From: Datisca glomerata
Taxonomy: Eukaryota > Streptophyta > Magnoliopsida > Cucurbitales > Datiscaceae
Direction: 5' to 3'
DNA: 64,000 nucleotides
Assembly: GCA_003255025.1 (NCBI GenBank)
Contig: QANY01011938.1
Location: forward strand, 310,001 to 374,000
The notes under the pieces: model-generated
What the model saw: only the letters and a program-made list of their open reading frames with translations
Told to the model about the DNA's origin: nothing
Databases searched by the model: none
Part shown: one piece after another, positions 54,299 to 64,000 of the stretch
Numbering within the stretch: position 1 is the first letter of the stretch
Layout of the letters: each line of letters opens with the position of its first letter
Translations under genes and position numbers: made by a program

Positions 54299-56501
54299 GG
54301 CACGATCTAATTGCATTCATTTTTGTTTGTCAACAAGTATGAAATCATGATGCTCCTAGTTAATTGGGTTACTTTATCACAATTTCATCAATTTGAGTGG
54401 TGATTTTATAAATTTGGTCTAATTTTTTTAGAATTTAAATTTTTGTATATTTTACTCATGAAAAGATTTACTATTTACATCTCCTTAAACTATCTATAAA
54501 TAGCTACTTATACATTACTTGGACGTTCTAATTAATTACCTTAACACTTTGTCATTCTAAGTAAACAAATATACCCAAGAAATTATAAGAATGTTAAAAG
54601 TGGCCAAAAATATAATTTTTGAGTAGTTGGCCAAAATTTTTTAAATTTTTTTTTCTAATGACCTATTTCATTCAATTTCCCAAGTAAAATTTCAGCTTAT
54701 AATATGTGTAGTTATGAGTTCGAGTTGGTAAGTTAAATTTGACTCTATCCAAGCATATTTTACTCTCAACTTATTCGAGCTGAAACCACATGAATACATG
54801 ACAATGGGCAATTCAAGACCAAATTAAGAGAGAGATGTGATGGGATGGAGAGAGAATAGCACGTGAGGTCTGTGAGAAGAGAATAGTAACTAGTCATTTA
54901 GTTGATGTTCTATACTTTCTTTCCTGAACATTCGAGTTGATATCTAACGAAACAGCCTATTGGCTAGTGATCTTTCAAAAGGTTGCAAATTCTATATCAA
55001 CTAAGGTAATTTGAATCAACAACTTTAGGATTGTAAGTACGTGACTCAATTAGAATATTGTCTCGTATAATTTAAATTTCTCTCTTTTGTATTAATTAAA
55101 AAGATGTAGTTTTATTCTTCTTAATACATAGGTTTTAAGAAGTACAATGAGTATGCTTTTCAAATTTGTATTAGAGCTTAGTTGAGACTATGTTTGTGTG
55201 TTGTTTAGTTTGACTGTCTTTACCGCATAATTCGATTATTGTCTATGACGTAGTTCAGCTTGTGTTTGGTATGCCACGTTGTCGACTGTCATGTGTTATG
55301 ATTTAGGAGAGTACGTCGAAATGTTGTCTCACATTATTTGATTTTACTCATTCAATGCTGATTGAAATATCTTTAGCTTCACTCTAATAAAGAGAAGTAC
55401 ATCTATTCTTCATCGTGGACGTCATCTAAACATGTCGTTTTACGAGGGTTGATAATAAGTAAGCATTATATTATACTGTTAATATTTTAATAACGAGACA
55501 CAGTATTATCAACGTTACTTGATTACACATATGTGTAACCAATTGATTGAGACACGCCAAAAGTTATGAGGATTCCCTCCTTACCAGCCGGTAAATAGTC
55601 AATTAAAGCTTGATTATCTGTTTCTACCAGTTTTCTCAGTATTTTAATATGTCATGTTTGAATGTTGTCTCGCTTCACATGATTTTGTACATTTTGTGTT
55701 TGTTAAAAGGACTTAGCTCCCCTCACTATAACATATAGAGGTAATAAGGGGTATAACGAGTTGGCATTTGAACTTGATGTCGGGGTTTAGTTGGTCATGT
55801 GTTTGTGTGCCGCATAGTTGGTAGTCATGTGCAACGTAGTTTGCCATGTGTTTCATATGCTGCATAGTCGGTTATCCTCTATTGTAGTATAAGAGAATGT
55901 ATTAAAATGTGGTCTCATATCATTTGACTTTATCTTTTTGTTGTTGTTGTTTTAGTTAAAAGAACTTAGTCACTCTCTCATTAATTAACAATTAAATTTT
56001 AAGAAATAGAATCTTTTCGATCGTATGTACTGAAAGTATTTATTTCATGTGGAATAACAAGGCAAAAATGCATATAATAAAAACCACATAGATTTATACT
56101 TTTGTAGAAAAGAGAGAAACACAAAGGAACGTGCCTTCTAATGAAATAATCACTTAAAAGAAATTTAATCTAACCCAACTCTCAAAATAAGGTTAAGCTT
56201 TAGCAAAACATGTCATGCTACCATCTTAGAGACCACATTATCAACCGGAAAAAAATTAAGCCTATTATTTGAAATTCAATTGTAGTAATTCATCTTTAAG
56301 CTAGGAATGATATAATATAGCATATCATATTATATTGAAACTGTAGTTTGGTAAAATAATGTAAATAACACATAAAGACCGGAGAAAAACATTCCTAACT
56401 CAAATTCAACTTAAAACTCACTTTTGCAACTAAAAGGATAGCTTTAAAACAAAATATACGGGCATGATGACTTAACATGATCCTCATCTTTCTTTGACTT
56501 A

Positions 56502-56813
56502 TCATTGGCAGTCTGTTGAGAGTTCTAACCTCAATGGTGACAAGTAAACATTAAGGTTATGCTCATTGCAGGACTTAACCCAACACTTTATAGCATGAGC
56601 TGAGATAGTCATGCACCGCCCATGTCCGCATATCTTGAGACAACCCTCTCTTTCAATAGGACTCACAAGAGGAGAGAATGAACTATAATTTATTTTAATT
56701 TTCGTGTCACATTCATTTATTATAGTATGGGCTAATGAAATTTTCCAACTCACAAAACATACATTTATTTTGTGGTTTATAGCTTTTTGATATATATAGT
56801 TGGCTCTATTCAA
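56502..56813 (-). CDS. Weak candidate: short cysteine-containing open frame
   Basis: The frame ends in a segment with five cysteines in 26 residues (CLKICGHGRC, then KCWVKSC), which recalls small secreted plant peptides. I cannot find an upstream exon with a signal peptide, a matched promoter or a known family. A C/T-rich acceptor-like stretch precedes the cysteine block. It may be chance or a gene remnant. Confidence 0.15.
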   Translation of the reverse strand: MNRANYIYQKAINHKINVCFVSWKISLAHTIINECDTKIKINYSSFSPLVSPIEREGCLKICGHGRCMTISAHAIKCWVKSCNEHNLNVYLSPLRLELSTDCQ

Positions 56814-57872
56814 ATATACATTTATTTAGTATCACCACCTACTAAATTTTTTATTGCTATTTATTTACAAGTGACAAACATCAGTTTAGCATTGAATTTT
56901 ATCTGTTCAGTCTATAAAGTTTGTTCGCTCAGATCATGGTTTAAAGTACGGGTGACGTAAACTTATTTTGTTTTTAATAAAAGCTTTAAGAAAATGTATG
57001 AATGCGACCAGACTCAAGACCGAGATCAGATTTATATATCTACAATGAAGCTCTTAGAAGAATTTTAAATAATTTGAAATCCTTTTAAGTTTGATTATAT
57101 GAGGATAAACATGTTAAAGTATTAGTCAATTCTACTTCTGTATGTGTGGCTTACTAACATTAAGACTTCTTTAGTGTTGATTACTGATTTTATTAACTAC
57201 AAATATGACAATATTTAAGAGTAAGAACTAGATGTTCTTTCGTTTTTTATATGAAAACAATAAGACTTGTCTTTAATACTTTATTGATTTAAAATTATGA
57301 TTCGGTAATTAGGTTATAAGTCATGATGTAAATCTATTGCATATATTAGCTTTATCAAATTTTATGTAATTATTATTTTTTAAAATGTTAAAATTATTGT
57401 TTTAAAATGATTATGAAATAGTAAAATAATCAGAATGTTTTGTGATAATCACGATATCAAAATAAATAACATAATAGAATTGTATGAAAAAAAGATTTAT
57501 ATTTATAAAAAATAAACAAAAATAAATAATTTGAGTAAATTGAACTTCAAATTACAGAATGTTTTGTAATAATCACGATATTTGAACAAATAGTCATAAT
57601 CACTCGTTACAAACAATTGAAAAAGCCTTTGCCGGATGTCATTTACTTGTATTAATGATATAAGTTTTTGGGCAAAAAGAAGACAAAATGACTTTTTTGG
57701 GTTGGTATTATTATTACTACAAGACAAAGCTTGTTTTTTAATTGCCAACCCCATCCACTCAAAATACCCAAATTCTCCATTGCGTACCCACCCCTTCAAA
57801 ATTTACATATTTACATAACCCCCCATTTTCCACCTTATTCTATAACACACCCCTGAAACCCGCACAGGAATT

Positions 57873-57876
57873 TGTT

Positions 57877-57913
<37 letters not shown>

Positions 57914-57935
57914 TCTCTCTCTCCCTCTCTCTCTC
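57873..57935. repeat. CT microsatellite in the WD40 gene leader
   Basis: About 60 bases of nearly pure (CT)n, interrupted by single c insertions, roughly 290 bp before the start codon at 58223. It is probably in the 5' leader or the core promoter. Confidence 0.85.
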
Positions 57936-58202
57936 GTCTCTACAGACAGTGCACGAACCCCAACTTCCCATTACCCCAGCATAGGGCTTCGGTCCACAAC
58001 ACTCTTCTTTTCTGTTCTTTTTCTTGTTCTCTAACATTGGATCTGATTCATAAACCAAACTTACATAGTTCGACAGTCTTCTTTGTCCGTTCCCTTCAAG
58101 TTATCGTCTTTACCCTCTCTCTTCTACTGATCTTGCTGAGACGATAAGGTTTTGTGAAGCTGAATACTAATTTGATCCATTCTCAGGCCATTCTCCACTG
58201 AG

Positions 58203-58226
58203 ATGGCAGTGCCCATTGAAGGATGA
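58203..58226 (+). promoter_or_regulatory. Seven-codon upstream ORF overlapping the WD40 start codon
   Basis: ATG at 58203 opens a frame MAVPIEG ending in TGA at 58224-58226. Its stop overlaps the main ATG (58223-58225) as ATGA. The upstream ATG has G at -3 and G at +4, a strong context, so most scanning ribosomes should meet it first. This would make translation of the main frame depend on leaky scanning or on reinitiation. Confidence 0.7.
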
Positions 58227-61200
58227 GCAAGACCGGGGACGAAGACGACGACGACGAGTGCTTCTACGAGTCCCTTGATCGCTTAGTTTCCTCTTCATGC
58301 TCTTGTTCACCTTCCAGTTCTGACGACGACGACGACGATTTTAACTCTAGCTCATCTAATTATGCTTTGGAGCATTCGTTTCCAGTACCCAAATTTCCAA
58401 TGGGGGTGTCTAACTATGATATATGGGTCTCCGAACCTTCCTCTGTTTCGGAGCGGCGGACCCGTCTTCTTCGTGAAATGGGTCTCAGTGGTGACCGATC
58501 CCTGGCCCGCGTTAAATTCTCATCCGAAGATAGAGGGGTCGGTCGGTCGGTGTCAACTGATCAGTTGAGCAGTGAAAAGCAGCAAACTGCTATTGTCCGG
58601 TCGAAATCGGATGGTGCGGTGGACCACAGCAACGACACAAACGACCGGAACTCTTCGAATCCTCTTCTTGATGATGGTGATAAGTGTAATATTTCTTCTT
58701 CTGTTAATACTTCTTCAATTCATTCAATTCATTTAGATGGTGAAACCAGTTCAGTTGTAAATAACCGTAACCATGTAGTTGTTAAGTCGCGAAGTGGCAA
58801 AGGCGATGGAATTCCACCTCTTGCTAACGGTGCTTCGCCAAATAAACCGCCCTTAGGAAAGAATTGTAAACGCTTGGATGAGATTCGGAGCGATTCCGCT
58901 GCCAATTCGGATCCTAATCTGTCGACCATGTCAGTAAATGCGAGTAGCCAGAGAGAAGTTTTAGAAGATCTAGATGATAATGGGATCGGTAAGGTCTGTG
59001 AACAAGTATGCACTATCAGGGATCTTGATAATGGCAAAGAGTTTATTGTGAATGAGATTAGAGAGGATGGTACATGGAACAATCTTAAGGAAGTAGGCAC
59101 TGGGAGGCAGTTGACCATGGAGGAGTTTGAGATGTCTGTTGGGCATTCACCCATTGTTCAGGAATTAATGCGGAGGCAGAATGTTGAGGATGGTAATAAG
59201 GAGAATGGGGATTCATGTGTGAATGGGGGGAGTGGTGGCTGTTCGAAAGTAAAGAAAAAGGGAGGCTGGTTTAAGAGTATAAAGAGTGTCGCAAGCACTA
59301 TTGCAGGCCACAAAGAGAGACGGAGCAGTGATGAGAGGGATACTTCATCTGAGAAGGGTGGCCGGAGGTCGAGCTCTGCCACAGACGACAGCCAAGATGT
59401 TTCATTTCATGGGCCGGAGAGAGTTAGAGTACGGCAATATGGAAAGTCATGTAAAGAACTCTCGGCACTCTACAAGAGCCAGGAGATTCAGGCACATACT
59501 GGTTCTATATGGAGCATTAAGTTTAGTTTTGACGGTAAGTGCCTCGCAAGTGCAGGTGAGGACCGTGTCATTCATGTTTGGCAGGTAGTGGAGTCAGAAA
59601 GGAAGGGGGATCTATTGACGGAGAAAGCAGATGAAGGGAATTTTAATTTTTGGTTTGTGGCCAATGGCTCACCTGAATCAACTTCATTATCATCAAATGT
59701 AGTCAACCATCCAGAGAAGAAGAGAAGAGGGAGACCGTCTTTTAGCCGAAAATCACTGAGCTTTGACCATGTGGTAGTACCAGAGAATGTCTTTGCTCTT
59801 TCAGAAAAACCCATGTGTTCGTTTCAGGGACACCTTGATGATGTGCTTGACCTCTCGTGGTCCAAGTCTCAGGTTAGTGAGCAGTCTCACTTTGTTCTGT
59901 GTTATATTGTTTTGCTAACACTAGATTATTTTTGGATATGTCAATTTCATGGCCAATCATTGAACTAGAATATTGTGAGCCTCTACTTTCAAATATAGGT
60001 TGAGCTTTAAATTGCTTTGTTTTATCTACAAATTGTTCCATTTCATGTAGTTAATCTGAAAAACTTTGAGAATGTCTAGCAATTATCTAAACATAATAGT
60101 GTTTAGATCCCATGGGGTCACCTTCCTTAGTATGTCCGACAGCATTCAGATTGGAGGGTTTGCATGCTCTTAAAGATTAGGCAGATGCTCTAAGGTTTGT
60201 ATAATACTTTGAGTTATCAGCAAAGAAGAATCTGAGGCACACATGCCTTAGTTCCCTGTCCTCGAACATCTGACAGAATTTTTGAGATGAGTCAGATGAA
60301 GATTTCAACATTCAGAATCAGGAGTTATTAATTCAGAAGGTATTTCCAGCAAGATATTTCAAATAATCTGATAAAACCCTGCGGGGTTGAGGCATACATG
60401 CCTTAGTTCCCTGTCCTCGAACATCCAACAGAATTTTTGAGATGAGTCAGGTGAAGATTTCAACATTCAGAATCAGGAGTTATTAATTCAGAAGGTATTT
60501 CCAGCAAGATATTTCAAATAATCTGATAAAACCCTGCGGGGTTGGCCTAGTGGTTGGGCGGGTGTTGGGACCTATGCGGTAATGCATGAGGTCCTGGATT
60601 CGAAACTCATTTTAAGTGTCAATTCTTCAAGGCCACTAGAGGTTTACCCTATCGTTAACTTCAGAGCCCGTGAGAGTGTTTGATTCTGTCGCGCATTAGT
60701 CGGGGCAAATCCCCGGATTTGAGCTTACCTTTATTTCTAGTTGTCACTTTCATCTTGGCTATGCTGCAGCCGCCTGTTTCTGAATTTTAGAAGACTGTAT
60801 AGTAGAGGAGACCTCACCGCCTGTTGCCGTTACATTTTGCAAACTGCATGTTATCCCCAAATCATTTCGTTTTAGGAATAAAATATTGTGTTGAAATGAT
60901 TGACGATAAGTTTCCCCATGCCTACTCCTACCAGTACGCTTGTGTAAGGGATGTGACTTTTGATACTCTAATTTCTAACTATGATACACAGATTTAGGCA
61001 AGAGATAGTCATCATGGGAAGTCAATTCACTGCAAACAATCATGGTAGAATGGTGACTTAGAGTTGAGACTTTTGGATACTAAATAGTTGTCAGTTATCA
61101 ACTGTATGCATGAAGCTTGGTGTAATTGAAAAGAAAGATCTATGGTTAAAGAGAGTGGATGAAAGCTGAGGAGGTTCTTAATGTAGAAGATCTTGAAAGA

Positions 61201-64000
61201 AAATAGAATTGGTGATGTTCGAGAAAACAGTTTTTGGAATCAGAGTAAATAAAGATGTAAGTTTCTTCCATTTACTTCCAGAGAGTTCTCGCAATGGATG
61301 CCTGTCAGTGAGGCAGGATGCTCCTGTGGATCGTCAAATGATACATGTAGAAGAATACATCATTCAGATAAAAACATGTAGATGACTACCTCTATTATAA
61401 GAATCTTGATTTAATTGTTCTGTTTCCTATATTTTTGGCATTGTCTAAATTGAGTGGGAAGGAGGGGAGGGACTGGAAATCAATATGACGAGAAGCTCTT
61501 TTAGCAAGTGAATTGACATTGAAGCTCCCAGACATTACCTTTTTTTTATAACATGAGTTGATAACTTCCTAAACTCCTTTTCCTGATTATAAATGTTGAA
61601 ATTTCTGTAAACGTTATCATGTAAAGAAGCATTGCTACGTATTTGAATACTGATGGTTGGAGGTTGTATCTTTCTGGTGCTAGGTCATGCACTAACGTAT
61701 TTAAGCTTTGGAGACGTACGATACGACACTGCCTGTTATGTTTCTGATCTAATTATCAATGATGTCATTCCTCTGAGGGTTCTTCAGAAAAGATGCATTG
61801 CTCAGTATGATAGGTCTAGATTGTTTGAGGTCGCATCTTCTTTGGTGCCATGTTATGTGGGTGTGGTTAAGCATTGGGAGCCAATATTTTGAACAATACT
61901 ACGCTAACTATTGTAATTGGTTGAGCTAGCATTGTGCCGTGTTATTCTAGTGGGTAAGTCAATTATCTAAGGTTAAAGAAAATTGCAAATCCCGCTCATA
62001 TATTTGGGATTCTTCTAGTGGATGCAAGAGAGAGTGGATGTGCTTTGGAGAAGGCAAAGTTGTCATTACCTTTGGGAGTAAGTTAACATGATCGCATTGC
62101 TTATGGAGGCTTCTGAGTGCTTGCATATTATAGTTTTTATTGGATATTTGATAAATGGATTTCCTTTAATTATGGGAGTGTTACTGAAATTTCTCTTCAC
62201 AATGTCATTAAGTTGATCTTTGCTTTCTCTCTTCTCCAGCATTTACTCTCATCTTCAATGGACAAAACAGTGCGGCTTTGGCACTTGTCTAGCGAATCTT
62301 GCTTGAAGATATTTTCGCATAGTGACTATGGTAAATCCTGATCTGTGTCCTTTAATTTTTGTTTTCTTGTTTAGCCTGTAATAGATTTTGTTTGCAAATT
62401 TTGCGTTGAGAACTTTTCCATGGCGAGCTAGTTCAGTCCATTGAATTAAAGAGTCAATATGGATGGCGAACTTCAAATTTGGTAATTTGAAAACAAAATC
62501 AAATCAGTCGGGTACGGATTTGGTTAGAATTAATGCTTTCTAACGTTGTTTCTTAAAGTAGCAATCCAAATGCATAGAAAATGATTTTTATTTTTGTTTT
62601 TAATTGAGCAGGCTAATTCGCTGCTAATTTCACTTATGTTTCATAACCGTGACACAGTAACTTGCATCCAGTTTAATCCTGTTGATGATAGATACTTCAT
62701 TAGCGGATCTCTAGATGCTAAAGTTCGTATATGGAGTATCCCTGATCGTCAAGTTGTTGATTGGAATGATTTGCACGAGATGGTGACAGCAGCTTGCTAT
62801 ACTCCAGATGGTCAGGTTAGATACACCATTAGTTTTTATTGGATTATAGTCATTCAAGTTTCCTCTATTGCTAAAAAGATTTTTGTCATTTTGAAGGGTG
62901 CGCTGGTTGGTTCATACAAGGGGAGCTGTCGTTTGTACAACACATCCGGTAAATTCCATATCGTACCTTTGTGAGAGTGTATTCATACGTACTATAGCTC
63001 ACTTCCTAATTCTTTTTTTCTAACTCTTATTCCATCCAGAGAATAAGTTACAACAAAAAGGTCAAATTAATCTGCAGAACAAGAAGAAAAAGTCCAACCA
63101 CAAGAAGATCACCGGTTTCCAGGTAATTGTCTTACTACAATTTAATGTTCCATGAGATGAACCCATTTAGCGGTTTCTGATTATTGCCTTTCCACATATT
63201 GTTATCATGATTTATTTTGGATGCTGATCAGTGTCATTTGTCAATAAACAGTTTGCTCCAGGAAGCTCATCAGAAGTACTCATCACATCTGCAGATTCAC
63301 GAATTCGGGTTGTCCATGGAGTTGATCTGGTGCACAAGTTCAAAGGTAAAAGTGAATTTTAGTAGGATGAGAAATGATGATAAGCCTTGTGTTTTTAGCC
63401 GATTAACCATGACGATGATGATTTCATGCGATTATCTGCAAGTTTGGTTTTTTAATAAAAACGTCATCGATTTTTATCTTTTCCATTTTGACTTGAAGCT
63501 GGTGTTGATTCTGTATCAGGGTTTCGCAATGCAAACAGCCAAATCTCAGCCCATGTTACGACTAATGGTAGGTATGTGGTGTGTGCTAGCGAGGATTCAC
63601 ACGTATACATATGGAAACACGAGGCTGATTCCCGGCCCAGCAGGAGCAAAGGTGTTACGATCACATGCGCGTATGAGCATTTTCATTGCCAGGACGTCTC
63701 CATAGCTATTCCTTGGCCCGGCTTAGCTGACACATGGGGACTCCATGATTCTTTCAGCGGAGAACAAAACAGTCTCGGCAACAATCTCGACGAGGTTTCC
63801 ACTGCCAATCATCCTCCTACACCTGTCGATTACGCTCACGACAACCAGGATTCACAACCGTCATCTGGATGCACCAATAGTCCGTTTCACCGAACGATAA
63901 ACAGCGCAAACAACAGTTTCTTCTTCGATAGAATCTCCGCAACTTGGCCTGAGGAGAAACTTTCGAGTACCAGGAACCGTAGCCCTTCAGCCAGTGTGGA
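58223..64000 (+). CDS. WDR44-like WD40-repeat protein (first 7 exons, 3' end outside window)
   Basis: Exons: 58223-59872, 62240-62330, 62658-62815, 62897-62948, 63040-63122, 63252-63345 and 63520 to beyond the window. They join in frame to 869 codons with all GT-AG introns. Residues 5-11 and 33-39 are acidic runs; the first ~400 residues are mostly serine-rich and polar, with [18 protein letters not shown] and [19 protein letters not shown] as conserved plant blocks. WD repeats begin at about residue 423 ([11 protein letters not shown], then [12 protein letters not shown]). They continue with [58 protein letters not shown] and [11 protein letters not shown]. Plant members are usually annotated as WD repeat-containing protein 44-like; biochemical function is not established. 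A lysine-rich insert ([10 protein letters not shown]) lies between repeats in exon 5. A seven-codon upstream ORF overlaps the start. Confidence 0.92.
60234..60543 (+). repeat. 155-bp tandem duplication in WD40 gene intron 1
   Basis: 60234-60388 and 60389-60543 are nearly identical, with a few substitutions (for example gaacatctgacag versus gaacatccaacag). The second copy runs directly into the A box of the SINE at 60543. Confidence 0.9.
60535..60735 (+). mobile_element. tRNA-derived SINE in WD40 gene intron 1
   Basis: An A-box TGGCCTAGTGG at 60543-60553 and a B-box GGATTCGAAAC at 60596-60606 stand in tRNA-like order and about 53 bp apart, the arrangement of an internal RNA polymerase III promoter. 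The body continues with a GC-richer stretch ending near ggatttgagctt (about 60727), followed by a T-rich tail. It cannot fold as an intact tRNA as far as I can see. The exact ends are uncertain because the left end abuts the 155-bp duplication. Confidence 0.75.

Larger units (their letters stand above)
47282..57830. other. Gene-poor spacer with several mobile elements
   Basis: No convincing host gene is visible. Described separately are the foldback at 47.4-47.6 kb, the Mutator-like element at 51.2-52.1 kb, the retroposed segment at 53.5-54.3 kb and a weak cysteine-containing frame at 56.5-56.8 kb. In 55.1-56.0 kb there are diverged direct repeats (for example atgttgtctcacattatttga near 55322 and tgtggtctcatatcatttga near 55909). 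The rest is AT-rich DNA in which I see nothing. Confidence 0.5.

Noticed and set aside
60543..60610. Functional tRNA gene
   Set aside because: A- and B-box motifs are present, but I see no intact acceptor stem or anticodon arm; the arrangement fits a SINE.
61653..61892. + strand frame of 79 codons inside WD40 gene intron 1
   Set aside because: It has no WD40 similarity, and joining exon 1 (59872) directly to 62240 already gives a continuous WD repeat.

Overview
The window is nuclear DNA of a flowering plant. Genes are split by short AT-rich introns, protein families are plant-specific, and long AT-rich spacers are full of transposable elements. A dicot, possibly a cucurbit, is my inference from gene structure and from the kind of retroelement gag seen; it is not proven. 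One assembly gap (N) lies at 39482-40000.

Layout. (1) 1.8-5.9 kb, + strand: a complete 12-exon family 1 beta-glucosidase of the monolignol-glucosidase type. (2) 6.2-7.0 kb, - strand, tail-to-tail with it: an EPIDERMAL PATTERNING FACTOR 1-like secreted cysteine-rich peptide whose first exon is hard to read in frame. (3) 7-11.5 kb: AT-rich spacer. (4) 11.8-17.1 kb, + strand: a complete 9-exon COP1-interacting protein 7 (CIP7)-like gene. (5) 17.1-22.1 kb: spacer with a 60-bp satellite carrying G-boxes, a GC-rich minisatellite, an LTR-like segment and a hAT-type MITE with an 8-bp target duplication. (6) 22.1-24.0 kb, + strand: a 3-exon, four-membrane-span DUF1218 protein. CIP7 beside DUF1218 matches the order I recall at Arabidopsis At4g27430/At4g27435. 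(7) 24.0-26.05 kb: spacer with a 271-bp tandem duplication. (8) 26.06-47.28 kb: one 21-kb block of Ty3/gypsy DNA on the - strand, bounded by a 5-bp direct repeat. It is a chain of complete and truncated LTRs with decayed gag, protease, reverse transcriptase, RNase H and integrase, plus a further nested element. (9) 47.3-57.8 kb: gene-poor spacer with a foldback hairpin, a Mutator-like non-autonomous element (9-bp target duplication, ~166-bp inverted repeats) and a poly-A-tailed retroposed segment with a 15-bp target duplication. (10) 58.2 kb to the end, + strand: the first seven exons of a WDR44-like WD40 protein, cut by the window edge. Its start codon overlaps the stop of a seven-codon upstream ORF, and its first intron holds a tRNA-derived SINE.

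The five host genes do not form a pathway. The first (lignin-precursor glucosides), the EPF1-like peptide (stomatal patterning), CIP7-like (light signalling) and DUF1218 (linked to cell walls in Arabidopsis) are neighbours only. I found no gene that looks like an undescribed molecular system. The most informative structures are the retroelement chain with its outer target duplication, the overlapping upstream ORF, the EPF1-like exon 1 problem, and partial-exon and intron duplications inside host genes. All exon borders were read by eye from splice sites and frame continuity.
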